DNA from: Caulobacter sp. Root655
GTDB taxonomy: Bacteria > Pseudomonadota > Alphaproteobacteria > Caulobacterales > Caulobacteraceae
Reading direction: 5' to 3'
Assembly: GCF_001427665.1 (NCBI RefSeq)
Contig: NZ_LMHC01000001.1
Span: forward strand, 850,684-914,683
DNA length: 64,000 bases
Below the pieces are notes generated by a model. The model was not told where the DNA came from. It did not search any database and saw only the letters and a list, made by a program, of their open reading frames with translations. The first letter of the stretch is position 1. Each line of letters begins with the position of its first letter. A program made the position numbers and the translations under genes. Of this stretch, positions 1 to 7,162 are shown piece after piece.

Positions 1-663
1 GAGAGCACTCGGCCGGGCGCCGTGCCGGTTCCGGCCGCCGAGGAGATCGCCCGGGTGGTCCCGCTGATCGCGGCGATTCGGGCCGAGAGCGAGGTGACGA
101 TCTCGATCGACACCATGAAGCCCGCCGTGGCCCGGGCCGCCGTCGCCGCCGGGGCCAGCCTGTGGAACGACGTCGCCGCCCTGCGCTTCGCGCCCGACGC
201 TCCGGAAGTCGCCGCCGAGCTGGGCTGCGAGGTCGTGCTGATGCACATGCTGGGCCAGCCGGGGACCATGCAGGACGATCCGCGCTACGACGACGTGGTC
301 GCCGAGGTCGAGGCCTTCCTGCTGGCCCGAGCCTTCACCGCCATGGCCGCCGGCGTCGACCGCGAGAAGATCTGGTTGGATCCCGGCATCGGCTTCGGCA
401 AGACCCCGGCCCACAACCTGGCCCTGCTGGCCGCCCTGCCGCGCTTCGTCGCCCTGGGCTACCCCGTGCTGCTGGGGGCCAGCAGGAAGCGCTTCATCGC
501 GGCGCTAGACCCGCTGGGGGCCGAGCCCGACGCCCGGCTGGGTGGCTCCCTGGCGGCGCATCTGCACGGCGCGGCGGCGGGCGTGGCGGCGCTGCGGGTC
601 CACGACGTGCGGGAGACGGCCCAGGCGCTGGCGGTGTGGGGGGCAATCGAGGGCGGTGTTTGA
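1..663 (+). CDS. folP: Dihydropteroate synthase, C-terminal part (5' end outside window)
   Basis: This enzyme condenses 6-hydroxymethyl-7,8-dihydropterin pyrophosphate with p-aminobenzoate in cytoplasmic folate synthesis. The frame is already open at base 1 and reads ESTRPGA, the second half of the conserved GGESTRPGA motif, so the true start lies upstream of the window. Further family motifs follow: SIDTMKP, NDV, and near the C-terminus DPGIGFGKT and LLGASRKRF. The last two shape the pterin and pyrophosphate site. About 220 residues are visible of a usual 270-290. The stop is TGA at 661-663, followed by a palindromic repeat and not by another folate gene. The identification is firm. Confidence 0.95.
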   Translation, partial: ESTRPGAVPVPAAEEIARVVPLIAAIRAESEVTISIDTMKPAVARAAVAAGASLWNDVAALRFAPDAPEVAAELGCEVVLMHMLGQPGTMQDDPRYDDVVAEVEAFLLARAFTAMAAGVDREKIWLDPGIGFGKTPAHNLALLAALPRFVALGYPVLLGASRKRFIAALDPLGAEPDARLGGSLAAHLHGAAAGVAALRVHDVRETAQALAVWGAIEGGV

Positions 664-726
664 GGCCGGTTTTGACCCAAGTCGGACGTTCGAACGGTCA
701 GCTTCTGAAATCCGAAACCATCTCGT

Positions 727-853
727 CCCTCCCCCCTCAGGGGAGGGTGGCCCGCGTAGCGGGTCGGGTGGGGGTCCGGTGCAGAGAGTTCAGCGCGGCG
801 GTGAAGCCCCACCCACCAGCTTCGCTGGTCCCCCCTCCCCATAAAGGGGAGGG
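727..853. repeat. Palindromic intergenic repeat, family A
   Basis: CCTCCCCCCTCAGGGGAGG opens the element and CCCTCCCCATAAAGGGGAGGG closes it, the latter given here only as a description of its arms at 831-853. Each end is itself a small hairpin, and a GGGT-rich interior pairs with its complement. It is the same layout as the A elements elsewhere in this window. Confidence 0.75.
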
Positions 854-972
854 AAGAACGATCGACCGACAACCACCCTTCTTGGGACCTTCAGAAGGTC
901 TGCTTGGCGCAAGCCAGCATCCGTAGCGGTCTTTTTCGCGCGAACCCTTTGCCACCGATTTCCCAAAGCGTT

Positions 973-1079
973 GTCATCCCGGAAGCCTCGCAGAGGCTGT
1001 CCGGGACCTAGGGGACTGGGCCAATGCGGTGCGGCCGCCCCTGGGTCCCGGCTCTACGCTTCGCTTCGGCCGGGATGAC
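973..1079. repeat. Palindromic intergenic repeat, family B
   Basis: Starts GTCATCCCGG and ends CCGGGATGAC, with inner GGGACCTAGGGG and CCCCTGGGTCCC segments also roughly complementary. This is the B-type layout: long terminal inverted repeats, about 100 bp, no coding content. Confidence 0.75.
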
Positions 1080-1103
1080 AACGATGGGGGTAATTGAGGA
1101 GCT

Positions 1104-2018
1104 TCACGCTCCCACCAACCCATCCCGCTCCGGCAGCGTCTCCGGCGTCCGCACGTCCCAGGCCAGGCCCAGCCACTCCAGCAGGCGGATGAACGCGAAG
1201 CCGAAATCCGCCTGACCCGGATACAGGCCCAGCTTCGCCGAGCCTGGCCAGGCATGGTGGTTGTTGTGCCAGGCCTCGCCCATGGTCGGAATCGCCGCCC
1301 ACGGCACGTCATGGGCCTGGATCCCCGAGGCCTCGACCAACCAGCGTTGCGGACCGGTGCGATGGGCCAGGCGGCCGACGAACCAGTGGCCGGTCACCGA
1401 CACGCAGACCCGCGCGCAGACGCCCCACAGCAGCCATGACCAGCCGCCGAGCGCGAACAGCACGATAGCCACGGGAAGCTGTTGCAGCATCCAGGTCCGC
1501 TCCAGGAACCGGTAGAACCGGTCACTGGCGATGCGCGGCGGGATTTCGACCCGTGGCGGCGAGGCCAGCACCAGCCGGCCGTGCAGGTTCCAGGCATAGT
1601 CGGTCCAGAAGCCCGCGCGATTGGACAGGTAGGGATGACAGTCGGGCTGCCTCTGGCCCCAGTCGCGCAGGTCGTGACCCTCGATCATCGCCAGCGGCCC
1701 GCTCATCCCGACCAGCGTGCCGGCGTACATCATCAAGTGGTCCAGCCAGAGCGGGCTCTGGAAGCTGCCGTGGATCAGCCGGCGGTGGAAGCCGACCGAA
1801 TGGCCGACCAGCAGGGTGGCGCCGGTCAGGGCCACGAACACCAAGAGGCCGCTCCAACTGAAGAAGAACGGCGCGGCCAGGGCCCCGGCCAGCATCACGC
1901 CCTGCCAGATCGAGGTCAGCGGCGCCCAGACCACGCGACCGGCGACGGCATCGTCGGCGGGCGAAGGGACGATGGAATGGACGGCGTAGGGGGCGTCGTG
2001 GGCCGGGTGATCGGTCAT
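1104..2018 (-). CDS. Membrane fatty-acid desaturase with atypical second histidine box
   Basis: A 304-residue membrane protein of the acyl-lipid/acyl-CoA desaturase family. These are diiron enzymes that introduce double bonds in fatty acyl chains at the cytoplasmic membrane. The first histidine box (HRRLIH) and the third (HNNHH in EAWHNNHHAWPG) are present. Where the usual HxxHH second box should be, the protein reads GHDLRDWGQRQPDCHPY, so two expected metal-ligand histidines are missing. Hydrophobic segments near residues 35-75, 85-110 and 185-215 fit the family fold. Its ATG (2018-2016) overlaps the TGA of the upstream COQ7-like gene (ATGA), indicating translational coupling. Substrate and activity are uncertain because of the odd box. 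Confidence 0.75.
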   Translation of the reverse strand: MTDHPAHDAPYAVHSIVPSPADDAVAGRVVWAPLTSIWQGVMLAGALAAPFFFSWSGLLVFVALTGATLLVGHSVGFHRRLIHGSFQSPLWLDHLMMYAGTLVGMSGPLAMIEGHDLRDWGQRQPDCHPYLSNRAGFWTDYAWNLHGRLVLASPPRVEIPPRIASDRFYRFLERTWMLQQLPVAIVLFALGGWSWLLWGVCARVCVSVTGHWFVGRLAHRTGPQRWLVEASGIQAHDVPWAAIPTMGEAWHNNHHAWPGSAKLGLYPGQADFGFAFIRLLEWLGLAWDVRTPETLPERDGLVGA

Positions 2019-2605
2019 GCCGCCGCGCCTTCCATCTCCAGCCGCCGCGCCAGCCGCGCGATGTCGCCGCGTGTCGACAGCCACATCAGGACTTCGGTGC
2101 TCAGGGTGATCGCCGCGTCGAACAACCGGCCGAACGGGGCGGGGCGGTCGCCGCGCATCTTCACCGCGTGCTCCAGGTGCTCCATCTCGTCGGCGCTCAC
2201 CGACTCGATCAGCGCGGTCAGCTCGGCGTCGTGGCGGCGCACGAAGGCCAACTGGATGCTCAGGTGGCGGTGGACGCCGCGCTCGACCACCTCGGTGCAG
2301 AGATAGACCGCCCGCGCGCCGAACAACGCCGTCGACAGGCCCATCAGCAGCGCGCCGGCGGTCCAGATCCACGGCAGGCGGCAGACCTTGGCGGCGCGGG
2401 CCGGCATCAGCGCCCGGAAGCGGCGGGCGTGGTCGGCCTCGTGGTCGCGGGTCCATTCCAGGAACGGCACGACCTCGGGGCAACGCCAGCGAGCCACCGC
2501 CAATTGAGCCCGGTACAGCGCCACCCCGCCGCGCTCGCCGGCGTCGTTGACCCGCAGGATGCGGCGGATGATCTGGGCGGGAGCTGCGTCGGCGGTCGGG
2601 CTCAT
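2015..2605 (-). CDS. coq7: COQ7-family diiron hydroxylase (demethoxyubiquinone hydroxylase-like)
   Basis: COQ7 hydroxylates demethoxyubiquinone at C6 in ubiquinone synthesis, using a four-helix-bundle diiron site. The 196-residue protein starts IIRRILRVNDAGERGG, matching the family's N-terminal helix with its first Glu ligand. It then carries DHEADHARRF (ExxH), TEVVERGVHRHL and SADEMEHLEHAV (ExxH), the remaining expected ligands. A hydrophobic stretch around residues 95-115 fits peripheral membrane attachment. The start ATG (2605-2603) overlaps the stop of the preceding membrane-protein gene as ATGA, and its own stop overlaps the desaturase start, so all three are coupled. The frame is open further upstream, but those residues are out of register with the family. 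Confidence 0.8.
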   Translation of the reverse strand: MSPTADAAPAQIIRRILRVNDAGERGGVALYRAQLAVARWRCPEVVPFLEWTRDHEADHARRFRALMPARAAKVCRLPWIWTAGALLMGLSTALFGARAVYLCTEVVERGVHRHLSIQLAFVRRHDAELTALIESVSADEMEHLEHAVKMRGDRPAPFGRLFDAAITLSTEVLMWLSTRGDIARLARRLEMEGAAA

Positions 2606-3081
2606 CGCGCGCCGCCTTGCCGGCCATAGGCGACCCTGGCCACGACCCAGCCCACCGCCGCGCCGGCCGCCGCGAACATCGCGGCCTGGGTCAACAGCAA
2701 CAAGTTCATGTCGCCATGGCCATGACCCAGGGTCAGGACCATCGTCGGCCCCACCGCGGCCATCGGCGCCACGATCCCGCCGACCGCGGCGGCCAGTCGC
2801 GTGGGGCGGGCGTTCAACTTGCGCAGCAGACACCAGATCGGTCCGCCGATCACCACTAGGCCCGCCAACCAGGTGACGACGGCGAAGGGTAGGGCCACGG
2901 CCGCGAACGCCAGACCCGTCATCGGGTCGTACTGGACGAGGGCCATGGCGAGCACCATGCCGCTCACCAAGACCCCGCCGCACAGCGCGCCCAGCAACAA
3001 CCCGGCGATGACGCGGCCGGGGTTCGTCGAAGGGCGAGCGGACCCGGACGGGAAGGGTGTCGTCGTCGCGTGGCTCATCAT
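2602..3081 (-). CDS. Small multi-pass membrane protein, unknown function
   Basis: A 159-residue protein with about four predicted membrane segments (roughly residues 23-48, 56-80, 95-115 and 128-150) and no motif I recognise. Two ATG codons stand in tandem (3081 and 3078), and either could be used. It is the first gene of the coupled trio with the COQ7-like protein and desaturase, and it lies back-to-back with the ArsR regulator. The palindromic TTAAATACC sites sit between them. A role in the lipid or quinone setting of its partners is only a guess. Confidence 0.7.
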   Translation of the reverse strand: MMSHATTTPFPSGSARPSTNPGRVIAGLLLGALCGGVLVSGMVLAMALVQYDPMTGLAFAAVALPFAVVTWLAGLVVIGGPIWCLLRKLNARPTRLAAAVGGIVAPMAAVGPTMVLTLGHGHGDMNLLLLTQAAMFAAAGAAVGWVVARVAYGRQGGAR

Positions 3082-3088
3082 CGCCTCC

Positions 3089-3159
3089 GGTATCTAGTAA
3101 GCTATTCCTTAAATACCTCCTTACCTATTTGCAAGCGCTTAGCGAACAGCTTAAATACC
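3089..3159. promoter_or_regulatory. Candidate ArsR operators in divergent promoter
   Basis: This AT-rich stretch contains GGTATCTAG at 3089 facing TTAAATACC at 3109-3117 (7 of 9 pairs matched) and a second direct copy of TTAAATACC at 3151-3159. The direct copies are 42 bp apart, four helical turns. It lies between the divergent membrane-protein/COQ7 operon and the ArsR gene, as expected for an autoregulating ArsR repressor. Binding is inferred. Confidence 0.5.
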
Positions 3160-3164
3160 GTCAC

Positions 3165-3476
3165 ATGCAACGCGTATTCGAAGCCCTCTCATCCACGGTC
3201 CGCCGGAAGATCCTGGCCTATCTGGCCCATGCCGAGCTGACGGCGGGGGACATCGCCTCGCGATTCGAGATCTCCAAGCCGGCGGTGTCGCAGCACCTGT
3301 CGATCCTCGAGGCGGCCGGCCTGGTGCGCAGCGAGAAACGCGGCCAGTTCGTGCACTACAGCCTGGTGCGCGACAGCCTGGTCAACACGCTGAACGACTT
3401 CGTCCAGGAGGTCTGCCCGGTCTCCAAACCGCTGAAGGGCGAGAGCGCCAAGCTGAAGGCCGGGCGGGAGGAGTAG
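3165..3476 (+). CDS. ArsR/SdpR-family winged-helix repressor
   Basis: A 103-residue DNA-binding protein. The segment FEALSSTVRRKILAYLAHAE followed by TAGDIASRFEISKPAVSQHLSILEAAGLV is a textbook ArsR winged helix-turn-helix, and the wing reads RGQFVHY. No metal-binding ELCVC motif is present, so it belongs with SdpR-like non-metal members. The ATG at 3165 is chosen because the family begins close to MQRVFEALSS; the longer open frame would add about 36 residues read from the operator region. It is divergent from the COQ7/desaturase operon, its likely target. Confidence 0.85.
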   Translation: MQRVFEALSSTVRRKILAYLAHAELTAGDIASRFEISKPAVSQHLSILEAAGLVRSEKRGQFVHYSLVRDSLVNTLNDFVQEVCPVSKPLKGESAKLKAGREE

Positions 3477-3481
3477 AGAGT

Positions 3482-3611
3482 CCTCCCCCGGTGGGGGAGG
3501 TGTCGGCGCAGCCGACGGAGGGGGGAGTCATAGGCCGATGGCCGCAACCCCGATCGAACGCCCGACAACTCCCCCCTCCGGCCTGCGGCCACCTCCCCCA
3601 AAGGGGGAGGG
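3482..3611. repeat. Palindromic intergenic repeat, family A
   Basis: Terminal hairpins CCTCCCCCGGTGGGGGAGG and CCTCCCCCAAAGGGGGAGG flank GTCGGCGCAGCCGAC and a central CGATCG segment. It lies just upstream of thiD. An open frame continues through it into thiD, but the composition is repeat-derived and not protein-like. Confidence 0.8.
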
Positions 3612-3660
3612 CCCTTGGAGCCCCTACCCCACGCCCCGACTCACCGCTAGAACAGCTCCC

Positions 3661-4467
3661 GTGACCCAAGCTCCTCATCTAGGCCGCGTGCTCGTCCTCG
3701 CCGGATCGGATTCCGGCGGCGGGGCGGGGATCCAGGCCGACATCAAGACCATCACCGCCCTGGGCGGCTACGCGGCCACGGCGATCACCGCCGTCACCGT
3801 GCAGAACACCCTGGGCGTCACCGGCGTCCATCCGATCCCGCTGGACATCGTCGAGGCCCAGGCCCGCGCCGTGCTGGACGACATCGGGGCCGACGCCCTG
3901 AAGACCGGCATGCTGGGCGACGCGGCCATGGTCGAGCTCGTTTCCCGCATACTCGACAGCGCCAAGGGTATCCCCGCCGTCATCGATCCGGTGATGGTCG
4001 CCAAGGGCGGGGCGTCGCTGCTGGCCGAGCAGGCGGTCGGCGCTCTGCGGACCCTGCTGATCCCCCGCGCCGCCCTGCTGACTCCCAACGCCCCGGAGGC
4101 CGCCGTCCTGACCGGGCTGAGCGTCGAGACCACCGACGACCTGCGCCGGGCCGGAGAGGCGCTGCTGGAACTGGGCGCCCAGGCGCTGCTGATGAAGGGC
4201 GGTCATATAGCGGGCGACCGGGTCGTCGACCTGCTGATCACCCGCCACGGCGAGACCGCCTTCGAGGGCGAACGCATCGACACCCGCCACACCCACGGCA
4301 CCGGCTGCACCCTGGCCAGCGCCTGCGCCACGGGCCTGGCCCAGGGGCTGACCCTGACCGAGTCGGTGGCCCGGGCCTGGAACTACGTCCACGAGGCCAT
4401 GCTGCGTGCTCCCGGGTTCGGAGCGGGGCATGGGCCGCTGGACCATGGCTGGGTGGTGCGGCGGTGA
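3661..4467 (+). CDS. thiD: Bifunctional hydroxymethylpyrimidine kinase / phosphomethylpyrimidine kinase
   Basis: Phosphorylates 4-amino-5-hydroxymethyl-2-methylpyrimidine twice for thiamine synthesis. The 268-residue length matches the family. Diagnostic ribokinase-fold motifs are visible: AGSDSGGGAGIQADIKT near the N-terminus, ALKTGMLGD, VIDPVMVAKGG, LLTPNAPEAAVLTG and, near residue 210, THGTGCTLASA with the catalytic Cys/anion hole. The GTG at 3661 is taken as the start because it sits just before the conserved GRVLVLAGSD strand and just after the repeat. The TGA overlaps the GTG of the next gene (GTGA at 4464), so the small lipoprotein is probably co-translated. Confidence 0.92.
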   Translation: MTQAPHLGRVLVLAGSDSGGGAGIQADIKTITALGGYAATAITAVTVQNTLGVTGVHPIPLDIVEAQARAVLDDIGADALKTGMLGDAAMVELVSRILDSAKGIPAVIDPVMVAKGGASLLAEQAVGALRTLLIPRAALLTPNAPEAAVLTGLSVETTDDLRRAGEALLELGAQALLMKGGHIAGDRVVDLLITRHGETAFEGERIDTRHTHGTGCTLASACATGLAQGLTLTESVARAWNYVHEAMLRAPGFGAGHGPLDHGWVVRR

Positions 4468-4964
4468 AGGCCTTGAGGCAAGCGCTTGGACGCATGTGCC
4501 TGTTGCCTGTCGTTGGGCTGATCTCCGCATGCGGCTTGGTGGAAACCAACGTGACCACGATCAAGGTCGACACCGACGTCGTAGGGGATCAGCCGGAGAA
4601 CTTGGCCAAGCCTCTTCAACTCGCCACGAAGCTGACGCATGGAGAGACGCTCGTCTGCGAATTCACCCCGAGCGAGCCGCCGTTTCCGTTGATGGAGCCG
4701 CTGGGGCGAACCTCTCGCGACGCAGTACGTCTCAGGCAGCGCTGCCCCAACCTGCCGGCCGACATGCCCTTTGCTCTGTTGATGACCGAGAACTCCTACT
4801 ATGTCGGTCTGAAGGACTGCCGGCCGACGGTGATCTACAAGGTCAAGGGGCGTACGGGCGAGTACCTGCAGGTGTTGCCACAGGGCGAATGCGCTACGCC
4901 CGATAAATTCATTCTCCAGCCTTGCCCAGATCGGCAAGGCGATCCGTCCGCAAGATGTGTGTAG
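4464..4964 (+). CDS. Small lipoprotein, unknown function
   Basis: A 166-residue protein with a basic N-terminus, a short hydrophobic stretch and a lipobox ending ISAC, which puts the lipidated Cys at 23. The mature part has several cysteines (for example VCEF, QRCP, KDCRP, GECATP, PCPD), suggesting disulphides in the periplasm. The GTG start overlaps the thiD stop. Base composition is visibly less GC-rich than the neighbours, with more varied third positions, which hints at recent acquisition or relaxed selection. I do not recognise a family. Confidence 0.65.
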   Translation: MKALRQALGRMCLLPVVGLISACGLVETNVTTIKVDTDVVGDQPENLAKPLQLATKLTHGETLVCEFTPSEPPFPLMEPLGRTSRDAVRLRQRCPNLPADMPFALLMTENSYYVGLKDCRPTVIYKVKGRTGEYLQVLPQGECATPDKFILQPCPDRQGDPSARCV

Positions 4965-4970
4965 GCGCCG

Positions 4971-5552
4971 ATGAGTGATTTAGAAGCCCGCCTCGTCGAG
5001 ATCGTGCGCCACGTCCCCACCACCATGCAGGTGCTGCGGACGATCCACGACCTCGGCCTGCCCGACGCGATGGTGTTCTCCGGCGCGGTCTATCAGCCGG
5101 TGTGGAACCACCTGACCGGCCGCGCCCCGGACTACGGGATCAAGGACTACGACGTCGCCTATCACGACGATTCCGACACCTCCTACGAGGCCGAGGACGT
5201 GGTGATCCGGCGGGTGGCGGCGGCGTTCGAGGAGCCGCTGCGCGGCCTGGTCGAGGTCCGCAACCAGGCCCGGGTCCACCTGTGGTTCGAGCGGAAGTTC
5301 GGGGCCGACGAGCCCTATCCGCCGCTGCTGTCCAGCGCCGACGCCCTGAAGCGCTTCGTGGCCACCGCCTTCTGCGTGGGCGTGCGGCTGGAGGCCGACG
5401 ACAGTCTCGGCGTCTGGGCGCCGTTCGGCCTGGAGGACCTGTTCTCCCTGCGCCTGCGGCCCAACCCCTTGCGGGTGAAGGGCGCGGGCGGCTGGGAACG
5501 GACCACGGGCTCGGCCAAGGCGCGATGGCCGGAGATCACGATCGAGGGGTAG
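4971..5552 (+). CDS. Nucleotidyltransferase-like protein (DUF925/NTP_transf_6 type)
   Basis: 193 residues. The motif SGAVYQPVWNHLTGR followed by YGIKDYDVAYHDDSD matches the DUF925 family, predicted to have a minimal nucleotidyltransferase fold with the acidic DYD pair at the active site. The mid-part RNQARVHLWFERKFG and DALKRFVATAFCVGVR is also family-typical. Substrate is unknown. ATG at 4971 begins 6 bp after the lipoprotein stop, so thiD, the lipoprotein and this gene may be one transcript. A C-type palindrome follows. Confidence 0.8.
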   Translation: MSDLEARLVEIVRHVPTTMQVLRTIHDLGLPDAMVFSGAVYQPVWNHLTGRAPDYGIKDYDVAYHDDSDTSYEAEDVVIRRVAAAFEEPLRGLVEVRNQARVHLWFERKFGADEPYPPLLSSADALKRFVATAFCVGVRLEADDSLGVWAPFGLEDLFSLRLRPNPLRVKGAGGWERTTGSAKARWPEITIEG

Positions 5553-5560
5553 CGTGGGTT

Positions 5561-5586
5561 GGGGGCAGGCGCATGCGCCTGTCCCC
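5561..5586. repeat. Palindromic repeat, family C (copy 1)
   Basis: GGGGGCAGGCGCA joined to TGCGCCTGTCCCC, a near-perfect 26-bp palindrome. The same sequence recurs at 13112, 15319, 29838 and 51679, always between genes. Confidence 0.85.
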
Positions 5587-5599
5587 GGTCGGCGCACGA

Positions 5600-5622
5600 A
5601 ACATTGTCACCGAAACAATGTT
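5600..5622. promoter_or_regulatory. Inverted repeat upstream of phzF-like gene, candidate operator
   Basis: AACATTGT, a 7-base spacer, then ACAATGTT: perfect 8-bp arms about 65-87 bp before the phzF-like ATG. The AT-rich, spaced dyad looks like a repressor site. No regulator gene is adjacent, so the binder is unknown. Confidence 0.45.
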
Positions 5623-5686
5623 GGCTTTGATCTAGAGACGGCTCGACCCTACCACTGCGGAAGATCAATCTTCGAAAGACCCCGCC

Positions 5687-6514
5687 ATGCGCCAGTGGAC
5701 CGTCGACGCCTTCGCTTCCGGCCCGTTCAAGGGCAATCCGGCCTGCGTGGTCGAGCCGCTGGACGCCTGGCCCGCGCCGGCCTGGATGCAGGCCCTGGCC
5801 GCCGAGAACAACCAGGCCGAAACCGCCTTCCTGCTGAAGACCGCCGACCCGGCGCGGTTCGGCCTGCGCTGGTTCACGCCGACGGTGGAGGCGCCGATCT
5901 GCGGCCACGCCACCCTGGCCTCGGCCCACGTGCTGTTCGCCGAACTGGCCCTGGACGCGCCGCTGATCACCTTCGACACCCTGGCGGGCGAGCTGACCGT
6001 GCGTCGGGACGGCGAGGGGCTGGAGATGGACTTCCCGGCCGATCCGCCGCGCCGGATTCCGGTCCCCCAGGGCCTGGCCGAGGCCCTGGGCGTCGATCCG
6101 GTCGAGATGTGGGCGGGGATCTATCTGGTGGCGGTCCTGAAGGACGAGGCGACGGTGCGGGGCCTGAAGCCCGACCAGGCCGCGCTGGTGGGCATCGGGG
6201 GCGAGGCGACCGGCGGGCCGGGACAGACCGTGGTCGTGGCCCTGGCCGACCCCGGCCGGCCCTATGAGGTGGTCAGCCGCTTCTTCGCCCCGGGCTGCGG
6301 CATCCCCGAGGACCCGACCACCGGCTCGGCCCACTGCATCCTGGCCCCGCTGTTCTCCGAACGCCTGGGCCGGGCGACGCTGCGCTACCACCAGGCCTAT
6401 CCGGGCCGGGGCGGCGACCTGGAATGCGAAGACCGCGGCGCGCGCGTTCTGTTGCGCGGCCGCGGCTTCACGATGGTCGAGAGCCGGCTGAGGGGCGCGC
6501 CGGCTCTCGGTTAG
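5687..6514 (+). CDS. PhzF-family isomerase/epimerase
   Basis: 275 residues of the diaminopimelate-epimerase-like fold used by PhzF. Key motifs: [16 protein letters not shown] at the N-terminus, NNQAETAFL with Glu45 at the position of the PhzF catalytic Glu, [19 protein letters not shown], and in the second half [14 protein letters not shown]. No phenazine genes are nearby, so this is one of the many stand-alone family members whose substrate is unknown. ATG at 5687 fits the family N-terminus. Its promoter region carries a dyad at 5600-5622. Confidence 0.85.
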   Translation: MRQWTVDAFASGPFKGNPACVVEPLDAWPAPAWMQALAAENNQAETAFLLKTADPARFGLRWFTPTVEAPICGHATLASAHVLFAELALDAPLITFDTLAGELTVRRDGEGLEMDFPADPPRRIPVPQGLAEALGVDPVEMWAGIYLVAVLKDEATVRGLKPDQAALVGIGGEATGGPGQTVVVALADPGRPYEVVSRFFAPGCGIPEDPTTGSAHCILAPLFSERLGRATLRYHQAYPGRGGDLECEDRGARVLLRGRGFTMVESRLRGAPALG

Positions 6515-6523
6515 CGCCGAGGG

Positions 6524-6901
6524 CTAGTAACGGTCGCGGCCGTAGCCGTAACCGTAGTCGCGGTCATGGCGCTCGTAGCGGATCTGGGCGCTGATGCGGT
6601 CGAAGCGACGATCCAGGTCGGCGCGCTCCCAGCGGGTCAGGCCGTCACGGCCGTAGCGGTATTGCAGACGGGCGGTTTCGCGCAGGTCGCCCTTCAGGCG
6701 CCAGGCTTCCCGGCGGTCCAGGCTGCCGTTGCGGATGCCCATGTCGATGCGCTGGTCGAGGCGGGCGACGCGGTCGCCGCCTTGGTTCCAGCCGCCGCGG
6801 TCGTCGTGGCCCCGGTCATAGGACTGGGCCATGGCGGCGGCGGGGAGGGCGGTGGCGGCGACGGCCGAGACCGCGGCGATCGAAAGCAGAATCTTTTTCA
6901 T
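6524..6901 (-). CDS. Secreted small basic/Tyr-rich protein, unknown function
   Basis: 125 residues starting MKKILLSIAAVSAVAATALP, a clear Sec signal peptide ending near AMAQ (residues 23-26). The mature part is rich in Arg, Asp, Gly and Tyr, has a helical middle (RLDQRIDMGIRNGSLDRREAWRL) and ends with a GYGYGRDRY tail. Similar short exported proteins are common in Caulobacterales and sphingomonads, but I know no function. It is convergent with the phzF-like gene, only 9 bp apart. Confidence 0.75.
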   Translation of the reverse strand: MKKILLSIAAVSAVAATALPAAAMAQSYDRGHDDRGGWNQGGDRVARLDQRIDMGIRNGSLDRREAWRLKGDLRETARLQYRYGRDGLTRWERADLDRRFDRISAQIRYERHDRDYGYGYGRDRY

Positions 6902-7031
6902 CGGTACGGTTCCTCTTGAACGGGTCCGCCATCCGGTTGGATGACGTTGACCTCAAGAGACCACACCGCGTCTGAAGCGGTTCTGAGCCGCTCGTTATGT
7001 GGCGTTCAGGTAGCTGAACCCGCCCAAACAT

Positions 7032-7157
7032 CCGCTCATCCCGGCGAATGCCGGGACCCAGATGGCATGACGTGGGGCTGACGCCAGAGGCGCGGGGCCT
7101 GTCCCATCATCCTTGGTGCTTTGGGATCTGGGTCCCGGCATTCGCCGGGATGAGCGG
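7032..7157. repeat. Palindromic intergenic repeat, family B
   Basis: CCGCTCATCCCGGCGAATGC at one end and its complement ending GGGATGAGCGG at the other. The arms of over 30 bp pair almost perfectly and extend through ACCCAGAT/ATCTGGGT. The arms are nearly identical to those at 58030-58156. Confidence 0.85.
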
Positions 7158-7162
7158 TGTTA

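Larger units (their letters stand above)
664..1103. other. Gene-free stretch filled by two palindromic repeats
   Basis: These 440 bases between folP and the convergent desaturase gene hold one A-type repeat (727-853) and one B-type repeat (973-1079). I see no credible coding frame or RNA gene in the rest. Because both neighbours end here, the hairpins may also help stop transcription from either side. Confidence 0.7.

Noticed and set aside
159..926. Long Arg/Pro/Gly-rich open frame overlapping folP
   Set aside because: High-GC shadow frame. The folP frame on the same bases has all family motifs, and the alternative frame has low-complexity composition.
2015..2983. Extended COQ7-like protein of over 300 residues
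   Set aside because: The extra N-terminal part is the antisense-like shadow of the membrane protein gene. The ATG at 2605 gives the normal family N-terminus and an ATGA overlap.
5687..6514. Phenazine biosynthesis gene
   Set aside because: PhzF homologues are widespread without phenazine production, and none of the other phz genes are here.
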